From assembly GCF_015558675.1 (NCBI RefSeq), contig NZ_JADMOL010000001.1:432364-496363 (forward strand): a stretch of DNA of 64,000 nucleotides, read 5' to 3'. Positions 8,712-17,495 of this stretch are shown in pieces. The notes below the pieces were generated by a model. The model was given only the letters and a program-made list of their open reading frames with translations, was not told where the DNA came from and ran no database searches. A program made the position numbers and the translations under genes. Source of the stretch: Paenibacillus sp. 1001270B_150601_E10. GTDB taxonomy: Bacteria; Bacillota; Bacilli; Paenibacillales; Paenibacillaceae. The number at the start of each line of letters is the position of its first letter. Positions within the stretch are counted from its first letter, which is position 1.

Positions 8712-9013
8712 CTCCTCTCCAATTCCTTGTACTTTTTTAAAACTTCTAACTGTTGTCTCAGGAACCGATTTTCCGCTTTTACTTTTTCCAGTTCTGAAGT
8801 ATATTCTGGACCTTTTCCATAGCTATACTGTTTACCAACAGGTTGTTCTAGACGATGGAGATCGCCCTCTCGATACCATTTTATCCAGACCTTTAACTGT
8901 GTTACATTTCGTATGCCGAGCTTGTCCATGACCTGTTGTCTTGGAACACCTGCCAATCTCATTTTAATCGCCTGCATCTTCACTTCCAGTGGGTAGCTTA
9001 CTTTCTTTGCCAA
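8693..9013 (-). CDS. IS3-family transposase OrfA (helix-turn-helix)
   Basis: 106 residues: an N-terminal helix-turn-helix (VKMQAIKMRLAGVPRQQVMDKLGI, WIKWYREG) and a C-terminal leucine-zipper-like helix (LEKVKAENRFLRQQLEVLKKY), the usual OrfA build. Translation begins at a TTG (9013) with AAGGAGGTG upstream. The gene overlaps orfB by 19 bases and contains the A-rich slippery heptamer near its 3' end. OrfA alone usually modulates transposition, while the frameshifted OrfAB is the transposase. Confidence 0.88.
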   Translation of the reverse strand: MAKKVSYPLEVKMQAIKMRLAGVPRQQVMDKLGIRNVTQLKVWIKWYREGDLHRLEQPVGKQYSYGKGPEYTSELEKVKAENRFLRQQLEVLKKYKELERRCRQRL

Positions 9014-9154
9014 CGTAAAAACACCTCCAAGGTTATCTCCATATCTTACGACATGGGTTCACTCTCTTGAAGGTGTTTTGATTTGTCTCACTTTAGGGGG
9101 TCAGTCCCGGTCAGTCCCCAATGAGGGGGGCTTGTTCTTTGCTTCTTAGGAGTA

Positions 9155-9703
9155 TTACGCCTTGGACGATGCTCTATTGAATAGATAAAGCAGCATTAAG
9201 GTAACGGTAATATAAGCGATCAACACTGGAATAACAAGCATGGTAAACCAATACGGAGAAATAAGAGCTACTCCCAGCATGAGCAGCATAATCACCATCA
9301 TGATGGTAAACGCGATCGCCCGTTTGCGTGCTTGTGTGACAATTTGGTCCTCGCCCTTCTTCTCTGCCCAAGCCGAAAGTCCTTTGCACAGAAGCCACAC
9401 CAGCCATATACTAAAGGCCGTTGTAATAATGGAGCTTATTAAAGAGCTCCATGCAAGCACCGAAGGTTCCAATGCAGTTGCAAGAAGCGGTGAAATCAGA
9501 TCATAGATACTCAGAACAAGCAAGATAGGCATCCACTTCTTCACGGTTGCAAAGTGGATGGACGTATCTGATAATAAGAACGCACCTCTGTAAATAAGTA
9601 AAAAGCCAACGATGTCAGGCAATACATCGAAGCCAAAGGGGGAAAAGTCAATGAAAAATAGGATCCCCCATGAAATGAGTTGAAATCCTCTCTTTGCAGT
9701 CAC
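9155..9703 (-). CDS. Hypothetical integral membrane protein
   Basis: 182 residues with about five to six hydrophobic helices. The N-terminus (GFQLISWGILFFIDF, then FDVLPDIVGFLLIYRGAFLLS) resembles a group of uncharacterised Bacillota membrane proteins; I do not know a function. The GTG start at 9703 has GAGAGGAAG upstream. The gene converges on the IS and originally probably shared the split terminator with msrAB. No neighbour suggests a role. Confidence 0.7.
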   Translation of the reverse strand: MTAKRGFQLISWGILFFIDFSPFGFDVLPDIVGFLLIYRGAFLLSDTSIHFATVKKWMPILLVLSIYDLISPLLATALEPSVLAWSSLISSIITTAFSIWLVWLLCKGLSAWAEKKGEDQIVTQARKRAIAFTIMMVIMLLMLGVALISPYWFTMLVIPVLIAYITVTLMLLYLFNRASSKA

Positions 9704-9985
9704 GCTTTCTGATCTTCCTCTCTGTCCAATTTATGTTCCAAATCGGAGTAAATGCCGATTGTTAGAACGCTTGATATGTACATTGTACGACACGAATCTA
9801 CAACAGTATACATGGAAGCAAACATTCAAGGCAACTTCCTCGCACATCTCATTTCCAGTATTCGGAATCAGGAAGGGAGTGCTGGAAATTTACTTTTCAA
9901 GTATAATAGGATAGAACATACATAGGATCATGCATGTGATATTCCATACCATAGATACCGCAAACTAGCAGGAGGAAGGTTAGAT

Positions 9986-10843
9986 ATGAGTAACATCAAG
10001 ATTTTTTCAGATAGTACAAGCGACTTGCCTAAATCTATACTTGAACAGCACGATATTAGTTTAGTTCCGCTATATGTAACATTTGGCGAACAGGATTATC
10101 GAGACGGTGTTGACATCAACACAAAGCTACTATACGAAAAGGTGGACGAGCTTGGCGTACTACCAAAGACTGCTGCCCCTTCTCCTGGAGATTTTGCAAC
10201 AGCATTTGAGCCTTTTGTACAAGAGGGACGTGACATCATCTACATCGGACTCTCCTCTCACCTGTCTTCAACGATTCAAAACGCGCAGCTTGCAGCTAAT
10301 ATGCTGGAGGATAAGCCGGGTACCATTACCGTTATTGACTCCTTGAATCTGTCCACTGGAATTGGACAGCAGGTTTTCAGAGCAGCTCAGCTGGCAGAGC
10401 AGGGGCACGATGTTCCGTACATCGTCCGTCATCTTGAAGAAATGAGAAAGCATATCGAGACGGAATTTATTATTGATACATTGGACTACTTATACAAAGG
10501 CGGCCGCTGCAGCGGTCTTCAAAATATAATCGGTACCCTGCTTCGAATCCGTCCCGTTATCAAGGTAATCGACGGGAAGATGACACCGACGAATCGTGTT
10601 CGCGGCAAGCGCGAGAAAGCCCTGGAACAGCTTCTTAATAATGCTTTAGCCTTGAAGGATCAGATGGACAATGATACCATCTTTGTCACACATTCCTTTT
10701 CGGAGGAAGATGCGACTTACGTGCAAGAGCAGCTTAAGGCAAAGACTCAAGCAAAGAATGTCATTCTTTCGGATACAGGTTGTGTCATTTCAAGCCATTG
10801 CGGTACCAATACCATCGGTATTGTGTTTGCTAAATCGTTCTAA
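9986..10843 (+). CDS. DegV family protein (fatty-acid-binding, FakB-like)
   Basis: 285 residues. N-terminal motifs FSDSTSDLP and VPLYVTFGEQDYRDG, the lipid-pocket motif GLSSHLSSTIQNAQLA, and the C-terminal YLYKGGRCSG and LLRIRPVIKVIDGKM identify the DegV fold. Members bind a fatty acid and, in many Bacillota, present it to the kinase FakA for phosphorylation. AGGAGGAAGG precedes the start. It is a single-gene unit with its own terminator. Confidence 0.92.
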   Translation: MSNIKIFSDSTSDLPKSILEQHDISLVPLYVTFGEQDYRDGVDINTKLLYEKVDELGVLPKTAAPSPGDFATAFEPFVQEGRDIIYIGLSSHLSSTIQNAQLAANMLEDKPGTITVIDSLNLSTGIGQQVFRAAQLAEQGHDVPYIVRHLEEMRKHIETEFIIDTLDYLYKGGRCSGLQNIIGTLLRIRPVIKVIDGKMTPTNRVRGKREKALEQLLNNALALKDQMDNDTIFVTHSFSEEDATYVQEQLKAKTQAKNVILSDTGCVISSHCGTNTIGIVFAKSF

Positions 10844-10876
10844 GCAGCACAGAATTATTTGCTAATCTACTATGAT

Positions 10877-10926
10877 AAAAGCGCTACTATCCTACAGCTA
10901 TGGCTGAATGGAAAGTGGCGCTTTTT
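10877..10926 (+). terminator. Terminator after the degV-type gene
   Basis: AAAAGCGCTAC ... GTGGCGCTTTTT inverted repeat with T-run, 34 bases after the stop codon. Confidence 0.75.
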
Positions 10927-10972
10927 ATGAGTGTAGGTTCCTTCTATGACATGTTCCGCATTTCTTTTTTGA

Positions 10973-11103
10973 CTAGCAGCCGCGCTCTATTTTACTCGCA
11001 AGAGTCGGTGCGAATATCCAGCAGCACCCAGCAAGCACCATCATAATAAGACCAGGTGAGCCTGCTGCAAGTATCAGTCCTGCCACCTGCTCATCGAATT
11101 CTG
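10973..11103 (-). pseudogene. Possible C-terminal remnant of a CtaG-type membrane protein
   Basis: A minus-strand frame with no start reads about 43 codons: SEFDEQVAGLILAAGSPGLI, a hydrophobic helix, then SKIERGC and stop. The DEQVAGLI...GLI arrangement is like the last membrane helix of caa3 oxidase assembly factors (CtaG family, DQQLGGLIMW-type). There is no room for an N-terminal part before the next gene's stop at 11182. It may be a decayed tail, or chance. Confidence 0.25.
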
Positions 11104-11181
11104 AAAAAACGGTACATCTACATGATCTATATGATACACAAAATCCCATATACAGGTAAAAGATTCATTTTCAGATTCGTA

Positions 11182-12954
11182 TTATTCCTTTAAGGGGAAT
11201 TGCGCTATCCGCTTTGCCGGTATTCGAATGTCAACGGAAGTTCCCATGCCCAGTTTACTGTGGATCGTGACGCCATAGGAAGCGCCATATTGCAGCTTAA
11301 TCCGCTGGTCTACGTTTCGTATGCCATATCCAGCATTCACATGTTCCTTCGGGTGGAAGATCTGATCGATCCGATCCTGCGTCATTCCAATGCCATCATC
11401 AATAATACGGAACAGTATATCCTCATTATCTTTTCTGGCGACAATCCTTAGATGGATTCGATCCCCACACCATGCATGCTCCAGCACATTTTCTATAAAT
11501 GGCTGAAGTACTAGTTTCACCGTTTCATAGGGCCAAATATCAGGATGTATATCAAACATGACATCCATACGGTCGCCATATTTAATTTTCTGAATCTCAA
11601 GATATGCATTAGCCTGTTCGACCTCCGTGCGCACAGGAATCATGGTACGGCCCTCGTTTAGCGTCAAGCGATAGAACTTCGCAAGCTCGAGCACCATGCG
11701 CTGCAATTTCTCGGTCTCTCCAAACTTCGCTAGCCGGTTGATGGATGACAGCGTATTGTATAGGAAATGCGGGTTAATCTGCGACTGCAGAATCTCAAGC
11801 TCCGCTTCCTTTTTCTGAATCTGAGTCAAGTAGACTTCCTCAATCAATGCGCCTATATTCTCACCGACATCATTTAGTGCAGTTGCGATCTGTGCAAATT
11901 CATCCTTCCCGCGATATGTAAAGCGCTTGCTCAAATCTCCTTCTCTAAAGGCTTTCAGCACCGATACGATCTTGGTTACCCTTTTAGAGAAATAGCGGGA
12001 GATAAAGATGCCTAAAAACGTAAACACAATAAAGCAGATCAGACAGACCATAAACGTAAATAGCCGAACTTTTAATGTATCCTGATTGATGATGGTCATC
12101 GGGACATAGGCTTCCAGCTGCCAAGGCATATCCGTAATCTTTTCCTGAATGGTCAGGTAGTAACCGCTATCATGATTGGATACAAGGTTTGTCGTACGCT
12201 CACCCGAATGGTAAATGACTTTTCCTTTATCATCCTTAAGCATGAGCACGCTGCCTTTGCCTATCGTTTGATAGTCAATACTTTGAAAGAGCTCTGACTT
12301 CATCGCGCTAATTCGTATAAAGCCGATCTCCTCCAAGTTAAGCGGATTATGATTATCCACCAGCCTGCGAAGAAGGGAGATTCGATTGAAAGAAGCATCC
12401 TTCTCCACTTCCATCCACTTCAGCGTCTGTCCATAAACTTCTTTGGGATAGCTCAAATACCATTTCTTCTCCTTGATTCGGGACAGATGATACATATTGT
12501 AATTACGGCCAATGGTATCCGGATGTTCTGACTCATAAATGTCATAATAGCGTTCACTGATGCTGTTGTTCTCTAAATAGATCGACATCCAAATATTTTG
12601 ACCCGTTGCATTCAACGCCGCACTGAACTTCGGCATAATGATATTGGTCGTGCGATCGTAGGTCTCAAAGCCCTCGCTTTGAATGCGGAGCTGCCTTGCG
12701 AGAGACGAATCGTTATATAGCATATCTGAGATCCGCTTAACATCTTGCAGCTTATAATTCACGTTATCTGAGATTTGCTTCAACGTACTGCGCAGGTTCA
12801 TTTCCGTCTGCTTGCGAATAGAATCCACATACATCGAATGGGAGACATACCCGATAAGCAGAACTGGAATGATGATAAAAATAAAATAGCTGAGCATCAG
12901 CTTGAAGCCAACAGGGATATACCTTGTTTTCTTGCTTCCCCCTACCTCCATCAT
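11182..12954 (-). CDS. YesM-type sensor histidine kinase
   Basis: 590 residues. TM1 is at about 18-38, followed by a large extracellular dCache-like sensor region, TM2 at about 295-318, a HAMP linker (SKRVTKIVSVLKAFREGDLSKRF), then the His_kinase domain with the phospho-acceptor in QINPHFLYNTLSS and a HATPase_c domain (FIENVLEHAW, DDGIGM, GYGIRNV). This is the YesM/LytS-type architecture that partners YesN regulators in sugar sensing. The start has GGAGG; it lies 12 bases after the response regulator gene, so the two are cotranscribed. Location next to the beta-mannosidase and importers suggests it senses a mannoside or related oligosaccharide outside the cell. Confidence 0.93.
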   Translation of the reverse strand: MMEVGGSKKTRYIPVGFKLMLSYFIFIIIPVLLIGYVSHSMYVDSIRKQTEMNLRSTLKQISDNVNYKLQDVKRISDMLYNDSSLARQLRIQSEGFETYDRTTNIIMPKFSAALNATGQNIWMSIYLENNSISERYYDIYESEHPDTIGRNYNMYHLSRIKEKKWYLSYPKEVYGQTLKWMEVEKDASFNRISLLRRLVDNHNPLNLEEIGFIRISAMKSELFQSIDYQTIGKGSVLMLKDDKGKVIYHSGERTTNLVSNHDSGYYLTIQEKITDMPWQLEAYVPMTIINQDTLKVRLFTFMVCLICFIVFTFLGIFISRYFSKRVTKIVSVLKAFREGDLSKRFTYRGKDEFAQIATALNDVGENIGALIEEVYLTQIQKKEAELEILQSQINPHFLYNTLSSINRLAKFGETEKLQRMVLELAKFYRLTLNEGRTMIPVRTEVEQANAYLEIQKIKYGDRMDVMFDIHPDIWPYETVKLVLQPFIENVLEHAWCGDRIHLRIVARKDNEDILFRIIDDGIGMTQDRIDQIFHPKEHVNAGYGIRNVDQRIKLQYGASYGVTIHSKLGMGTSVDIRIPAKRIAQFPLKE

Positions 12955-12966
12955 GGAACCTCCGCT

Positions 12967-14547
12967 CTAGTCTTTCTTGCGATACTCCATTGGTGTCATC
13001 CCGTACGTTTCTTTGAACTGTCTGCTGAAGTAAGGCAGATAGCGGTAGCCTACTTGATTCGCAACTTCATAGATTTTTAATGTGGGGTCTTTAAGCAGCT
13101 CTCCCGCCCGCTCCATACGCATTTGAATAAGCATTTCACTAAAAGTCTTGCCTACTTCATCCTTGAATAACGTCCCCAAATAGTTCGGTGAAAAGGAGAA
13201 TTGATGTGCGATATCCTTGAGCGTAATATTCTCATGCAGCTGCTCACGCACAACCTTTAGAATCTCGCGAATTAATGGACTGTTTTTCGTATTGGACTTT
13301 TGATTAAGCTTCTCTGATATTTCGAATATTTTCCGTACTAGCCAAGAGCGAATATCTTGAACCGTCTCAAATTGATGCAGGATGTCAAGATTCTGAAGCT
13401 CCAATCCGATTAATTCGAACAAGTTTTCTTCAATGGATTGAAGATATTGATCCAGCTTCATCACAATCGTAACAGCCAGATTATAGATGGTGAATTTGGA
13501 CTGAAGCGTGAGCACGGATTGGAATAGATTATCGATCTCATCATGTATGCGAACAAGCTCATAGCTCGACATGGCGGAAAAAAGAGCCTCCAAGCGCTGA
13601 TCGAGCGTACGTGCGTCTTCCATCTCTGGAGCTCGTCGAACTTCATCGTAGGCAATGACGCTTCCCTTCCCCCAGAACATTTTGCTGTCCACAGCTTCAA
13701 GCGCCTGCTTGTAGGACAAATGCAAATAATCGAGGCTTTGTACAGCTGTTCCCATCCCAATTGTCATCGAGAATGGATAAGTTTGCTGTAAGCGCTTATA
13801 CATTTGGTCCAAACAATCCTTACAGCACGCGTCCTTAATCAGCAGCGCAAGCCGATGACGTGACAGCTTCACTCCATGCTCCGTCCCGTGCTGACGAGCG
13901 AGCGTTATCATTTCATTAAAAAATTGCCCCATGCTTTCAGGAAAGCTTTGCCCTTCACTTTGATGAAGCTTCATCGCAATATCATCCAGTTCCATGATCA
14001 CGACGCGAATAGGCCAGCTTAGATCAGAAAGGCCGTAAGAAGAAGCAAGCTTGACGATGTCTTGATCTCTTCCCATATTGAATTCGCCTTCGAAAAGTCT
14101 CAGCATGAGTTCATTCTTTGCCATTGGAATCAACTGCTTATAGTTCTCTTCTTCTTCCTTTCGCCGATGCAGTATGTCGAGCTCTGCCTTTACTTTCTTC
14201 AAGGACTCGATCAATTCCTCATCCTCCATCGGCTTCAATACATAGCTGCAGGCATTCATCGAGAGCGCTTGCTTCACGTAGCTGAACTCTTGGTATCCGC
14301 TTACAAAGATAATCCGCATATCCTGTTTTTTTTCAAGGGCACGCCGCGCAAGCTCTAGCCCTGACATATTGGGCATATGTACATCCGTTACGAGAATATC
14401 AACGTCTTCCTTCTCTAATACCTCACAGCCAGCAAATCCATTGCCAACGGCTCCTACGATCTCCATACCAAGCTGATTCCAGGGAATAAATTGCTTCATC
14501 CCTTCCAGATCCAAGTTCTCATCATCAGCCAACAACACTTTATACAT
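12967..14547 (-). CDS. YesN-type response regulator (REC + AraC HTH)
   Basis: 526 residues. The receiver domain has the acidic pocket in LLADDE and phospho-acceptor Asp55 in ILVTDVHMPN, with the conserved Lys in VLKPMEDEEL. A long middle region follows and then a C-terminal AraC double helix-turn-helix (TLKDIAHQFSFSPNYLGTLFK, KIYEVANQVGYRYLPYFSRQF, GMTPMEYR). It is transcribed before and with the YesM kinase. Probable activator of the neighbouring mannoside regulon; the 32-bp box at 21349-21380 and 27362-27393 is a candidate binding site. Confidence 0.94.
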   Translation of the reverse strand: MYKVLLADDENLDLEGMKQFIPWNQLGMEIVGAVGNGFAGCEVLEKEDVDILVTDVHMPNMSGLELARRALEKKQDMRIIFVSGYQEFSYVKQALSMNACSYVLKPMEDEELIESLKKVKAELDILHRRKEEEENYKQLIPMAKNELMLRLFEGEFNMGRDQDIVKLASSYGLSDLSWPIRVVIMELDDIAMKLHQSEGQSFPESMGQFFNEMITLARQHGTEHGVKLSRHRLALLIKDACCKDCLDQMYKRLQQTYPFSMTIGMGTAVQSLDYLHLSYKQALEAVDSKMFWGKGSVIAYDEVRRAPEMEDARTLDQRLEALFSAMSSYELVRIHDEIDNLFQSVLTLQSKFTIYNLAVTIVMKLDQYLQSIEENLFELIGLELQNLDILHQFETVQDIRSWLVRKIFEISEKLNQKSNTKNSPLIREILKVVREQLHENITLKDIAHQFSFSPNYLGTLFKDEVGKTFSEMLIQMRMERAGELLKDPTLKIYEVANQVGYRYLPYFSRQFKETYGMTPMEYRKKD

Positions 14548-14792
14548 CTAACGAGCCACCCCTTAGACTTGTGGTTACCTCAATGATCCTAGCTTTTTAT
14601 AAAAGGTATGTTTTAAGTATAGTCTGATAGTCTTATTTTTTCTACAAATCTTTGTATAAAGAAACATATGCTTTGCGGAAAAGCTACACCTCTCTTTACC
14701 TTTTTTACAATTCAAATTATGCTATAACTGCATACATATTTCCATGTTTATTTTTATAAATTGTTCTTATACTTCGAACCGCTTCACGCATG

Positions 14793-14826
14793 AAAAGAGA
14801 GCCGTGCATGCTCACGGCTCTCTTTT
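14793..14826 (-). terminator. Terminator after the beta-mannosidase gene
   Basis: Near-perfect inverted repeat AAAAGAGAGCCGTG ... CACGGCTCTCTTTT, strong in both directions; it ends the minus-strand mannosidase transcript and isolates the yesN promoter region at 14548-14790. Confidence 0.85.
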
Positions 14827-14836
14827 CTCTATTTCA

Positions 14837-17377
14837 TTAGTCAAATGAACAATAATCCGTCATAACGTGCACCTTAACCTGCTCAAGCTTAAGCGGCTGA
14901 GAAGCCTCACGATCTCGCGGAGTAAATGTCACCCTGTAAGGGATGCCTGGGATAAGGTCAAAATAGTTGTCGCTCATATAGCCCTCTGTCTCATGCTCCA
15001 GCCATACATACTTAGCCAGTACATTTGTCGTGAGTTCGAATTCAATCCCATTCGATCCTTCAACTTCTCGGATGGTAATTGAAGGAGGAGCAAGCTTCAA
15101 CTTGGTCGCAGGCAGCATATAATGCTCTTTGCAGTCTATCACGCTGCCGCCTGCCAGGAGTTTCGCAACGAATACTACCCGTGTTGGATCGACATCTTCC
15201 ATCTGCTCATAATCTATCGAGTATACTTTGGTTGAGGTGTTGGCGGCTTGATTGATTGGAATCGACTCATGCTTCAAGCGATTGCCATTAAAATCGAACA
15301 GGTTCCATTCCAATTCACCTTCGAATGGCTCCAATAAGTCAGAGACAATATAGAAATCCGCGCGTGCCCCGCTTGTCCCATCAATGGATAGCATAACGTC
15401 CTTAAAGCCTTTCTTGGCAAAAAACTGCATCGCCTTCCAGCGTCCATAATAGTCTACGCCTGACCATGAAGCAACTGGCCAGCAATCATTAAGCTGCCAA
15501 TACAGCGTTCCCATGCAGTATGGACGGCTTCGTCTGTGCGCTTCGATGGCAGACTTCATCGCTTCGGCTTGCATAATTTGACTCATATAGATGAAACCAT
15601 AAAAGTCATTCGGGAGTCGCAAATATTTTTCCATATAGGCTCTCATCTTGTCATTGCCTGAGCCTGTCTTCTGGTGAGCCTTCATCACTTCACTCATGAG
15701 ATCCATGTCGGATTCTTGTGCGTAGGCTTGCACGGTTTTGAGCTCCGGGAATGATTGAAACCCATACTCGCTCATAAATCGCCCTATTGTTACGTTATAG
15801 TTTTCAATCGGCTCCAGCGCATGCCATACGCCCCAATAGTGCATATCTCCTCTTGTGGATGAATACTGCGCATGCTGCGTTGCATCACCCGTAAGCTCTT
15901 CCATCGGTGATGAAGCCCAATAATCAATACCTGGAGCGTAAGCCGCAACAGCTTCAGGCAGGATGCGATGAAAAAGTTCTTCGTAGGCTTGCCACAGCTC
16001 TTTACGCTGCTCTAGTGTATACTCCTGCTTCCATCCACCCCAGCCCAGCTTCTCGTCATAATTCGCCCATGCCACGTCAATCTCATTATTGCCGCACCAG
16101 AGCGCTATGCAAGCATGGTTGCGGAGCCGCTTCACATTATATTCGGCTTCCTTCTTCACATTGTGAAGGAAGGCTTCATCTCCCGGGTACATGCTGCACG
16201 CAAATAGGAAGTCTTGCCATACCAGAATACCCTGCTGGTCGCAAAGGTCATAGAATATATCAGGCTCATAGATGCCCCCGCCCCACACTCGCAGCATATT
16301 CATATTTGAGTCGACCGCCGTCTGAATCTCATAGGTGTATCGCTCATCGGTAATCTCAGGCAGGAAGCTGTCATTAGGAATATGATTCGCTCCCTTTGCA
16401 AACACCGGAACACCGTTAAGTTCAAAATAGAACGATTTCCCTTTATCATCCGCTTCACGAACCAATCGAATCCGGCGCAAACCTACTTTCACTCTCTTCT
16501 CAGCTTGTAAGGTCTCATTACTTAACCACTCTGCAGTAAAGGTATATTGGTGCGCTTCTCCTAGTCCTCTGCTCCACCATAGCTTCGGATGATGGATAAC
16601 CAACTCTTGTGAACGCGCGTTCACACCAGGCAATAAAGAAGCCTGAGCGAGCCACTCTTCCTCGCCATTCGATATTCTAATCGTTCCTTCGGATGCCTGT
16701 TCGCATTCAATCTCGACATGTGCAACAAGCTTTGCCTGGTCTTGCGATACTTCCACCTGTTCAATAAACAGATCGTGGATTCTGCTGTTTGCCCATCCTT
16801 GAATGTACACATCTCGCCAAATCCCGCTCGTTACGAAGCGCGGTCCCCAGTCCCATCCATAGTGATAAGGTGCCTTGCGCGCATACACGCTTACGCGATC
16901 TTCTCCTAATCCTCCTAGCTCTGATTGATCGTTTGCAGCAGGAAGATTATAGCCTCTCTCTTTCACCTTCGGTAAATCCTCCTGGATCGGAGAGCGGAAT
17001 CGGATATGGATGACATTATTCGCAGCTTGCAAGTATGGCTTTACATCAACTGTCCATCTCAGGAACATATTATCCGTGGAACATACGTGCTGACCATTGA
17101 TTGAGATGTCCGTATACGTATCAAGCCCTTCAAAAACGAGCTCGAGGTTAGGCATTGCCAGCATCGCTTCCTCTACATCAAACTTAGCCTCATATTCCCA
17201 ATCTTTCTTATCAATCCATTGAAGGGTGTGCTCATGAAGACCTTCAAATGGCTCCTCGATCTGTCCATTGCGAAGCAAATCCGTATGAACGGTTCCAGGT
17301 ACTGTCGCAGGCATCCATTCTAGTTCCTCACATGCTTTGAATCTCCAATCGGTAATCAGCTTCTTCTGACTATGCAT
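14837..17377 (-). CDS. Beta-mannosidase, glycoside hydrolase family 2
   Basis: 846 residues, no signal peptide, so cytoplasmic: it would cleave imported beta-mannosides to mannose. Domain order is the GH2 sugar-binding domain (about 1-190, with YHYGWDWGPRFVTSGIWR, the mannosidase-specific signature), an immunoglobulin-like domain, then the TIM barrel with acid/base Glu432 in WCGNNEIDVAW and nucleophile Glu537 in MSEYGFQSFPE. The ATG at 17377 has AGGGAGGATG upstream; the frame extends further up but would overlap the binding-protein gene. It lies 118 bases downstream of that gene, separated by a hairpin, and ends at a terminator. Confidence 0.94.
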   Translation of the reverse strand: MHSQKKLITDWRFKACEELEWMPATVPGTVHTDLLRNGQIEEPFEGLHEHTLQWIDKKDWEYEAKFDVEEAMLAMPNLELVFEGLDTYTDISINGQHVCSTDNMFLRWTVDVKPYLQAANNVIHIRFRSPIQEDLPKVKERGYNLPAANDQSELGGLGEDRVSVYARKAPYHYGWDWGPRFVTSGIWRDVYIQGWANSRIHDLFIEQVEVSQDQAKLVAHVEIECEQASEGTIRISNGEEEWLAQASLLPGVNARSQELVIHHPKLWWSRGLGEAHQYTFTAEWLSNETLQAEKRVKVGLRRIRLVREADDKGKSFYFELNGVPVFAKGANHIPNDSFLPEITDERYTYEIQTAVDSNMNMLRVWGGGIYEPDIFYDLCDQQGILVWQDFLFACSMYPGDEAFLHNVKKEAEYNVKRLRNHACIALWCGNNEIDVAWANYDEKLGWGGWKQEYTLEQRKELWQAYEELFHRILPEAVAAYAPGIDYWASSPMEELTGDATQHAQYSSTRGDMHYWGVWHALEPIENYNVTIGRFMSEYGFQSFPELKTVQAYAQESDMDLMSEVMKAHQKTGSGNDKMRAYMEKYLRLPNDFYGFIYMSQIMQAEAMKSAIEAHRRSRPYCMGTLYWQLNDCWPVASWSGVDYYGRWKAMQFFAKKGFKDVMLSIDGTSGARADFYIVSDLLEPFEGELEWNLFDFNGNRLKHESIPINQAANTSTKVYSIDYEQMEDVDPTRVVFVAKLLAGGSVIDCKEHYMLPATKLKLAPPSITIREVEGSNGIEFELTTNVLAKYVWLEHETEGYMSDNYFDLIPGIPYRVTFTPRDREASQPLKLEQVKVHVMTDYCSFD

Positions 17378-17450
17378 AGCATCCTCCCTACTCCATGTAA
17401 GCGTAAAAGTGTCATCTTCTATAGTACCTAATTCCTGTCCAAATAGAAAC

Positions 17451-17478
17451 CGGGATGAGCGAAAAAATGCCCATCCCG
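17451..17478 (-). terminator. Intercistronic hairpin between binding protein gene and beta-mannosidase
   Basis: CGGGATG ... CATCCCG with a loop containing TTTTTT, in the 118-base gap. The lack of a strong T-run after the stem makes it more likely a partial terminator or 3'-end stabiliser that lets abundant binding-protein mRNA accumulate over mannosidase mRNA. Confidence 0.5.
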
Positions 17479-17495
17479 ATTGATTATGCCAGTTG

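Larger units (their letters stand above)
7820..9120 (-). mobile_element. IS3-family (IS150-like) insertion sequence, about 1.3 kb
   Basis: The element carries overlapping orfA and orfB on the minus strand. Its ends form an imperfect inverted repeat: GGGACTGACCCCC ... TGAGAC ... ATCAAAACACCTT on the left and the complementary AAGGTGTTTTGAT ... GTCTCA ... GGGGGTCAGTCCC on the right. The right end carries a second copy of GGTCAGTCCC in tandem (9099-9119). The right end finishes in CA as expected for IS3 elements, whereas a matching TG is not obvious at the left, so the left boundary is uncertain by a few bases and no target duplication could be read. Both reading frames are intact, so the element may be active. 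Confidence 0.85.
7805..9135 (+). other. msrAB terminator hairpin split by an IS insertion
   Basis: The arm AAGCCCCCCTCAT at 7807-7819 and its exact 13-base reverse complement ATGAGGGGGGCTT at 9121-9133 lie just outside the two ends of the IS. Joined together they would make a strong hairpin preceded by AAAA and followed by TTGTTCTTT, i.e. a typical rho-independent terminator for msrAB and for the convergent membrane protein gene. Confidence 0.6.
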
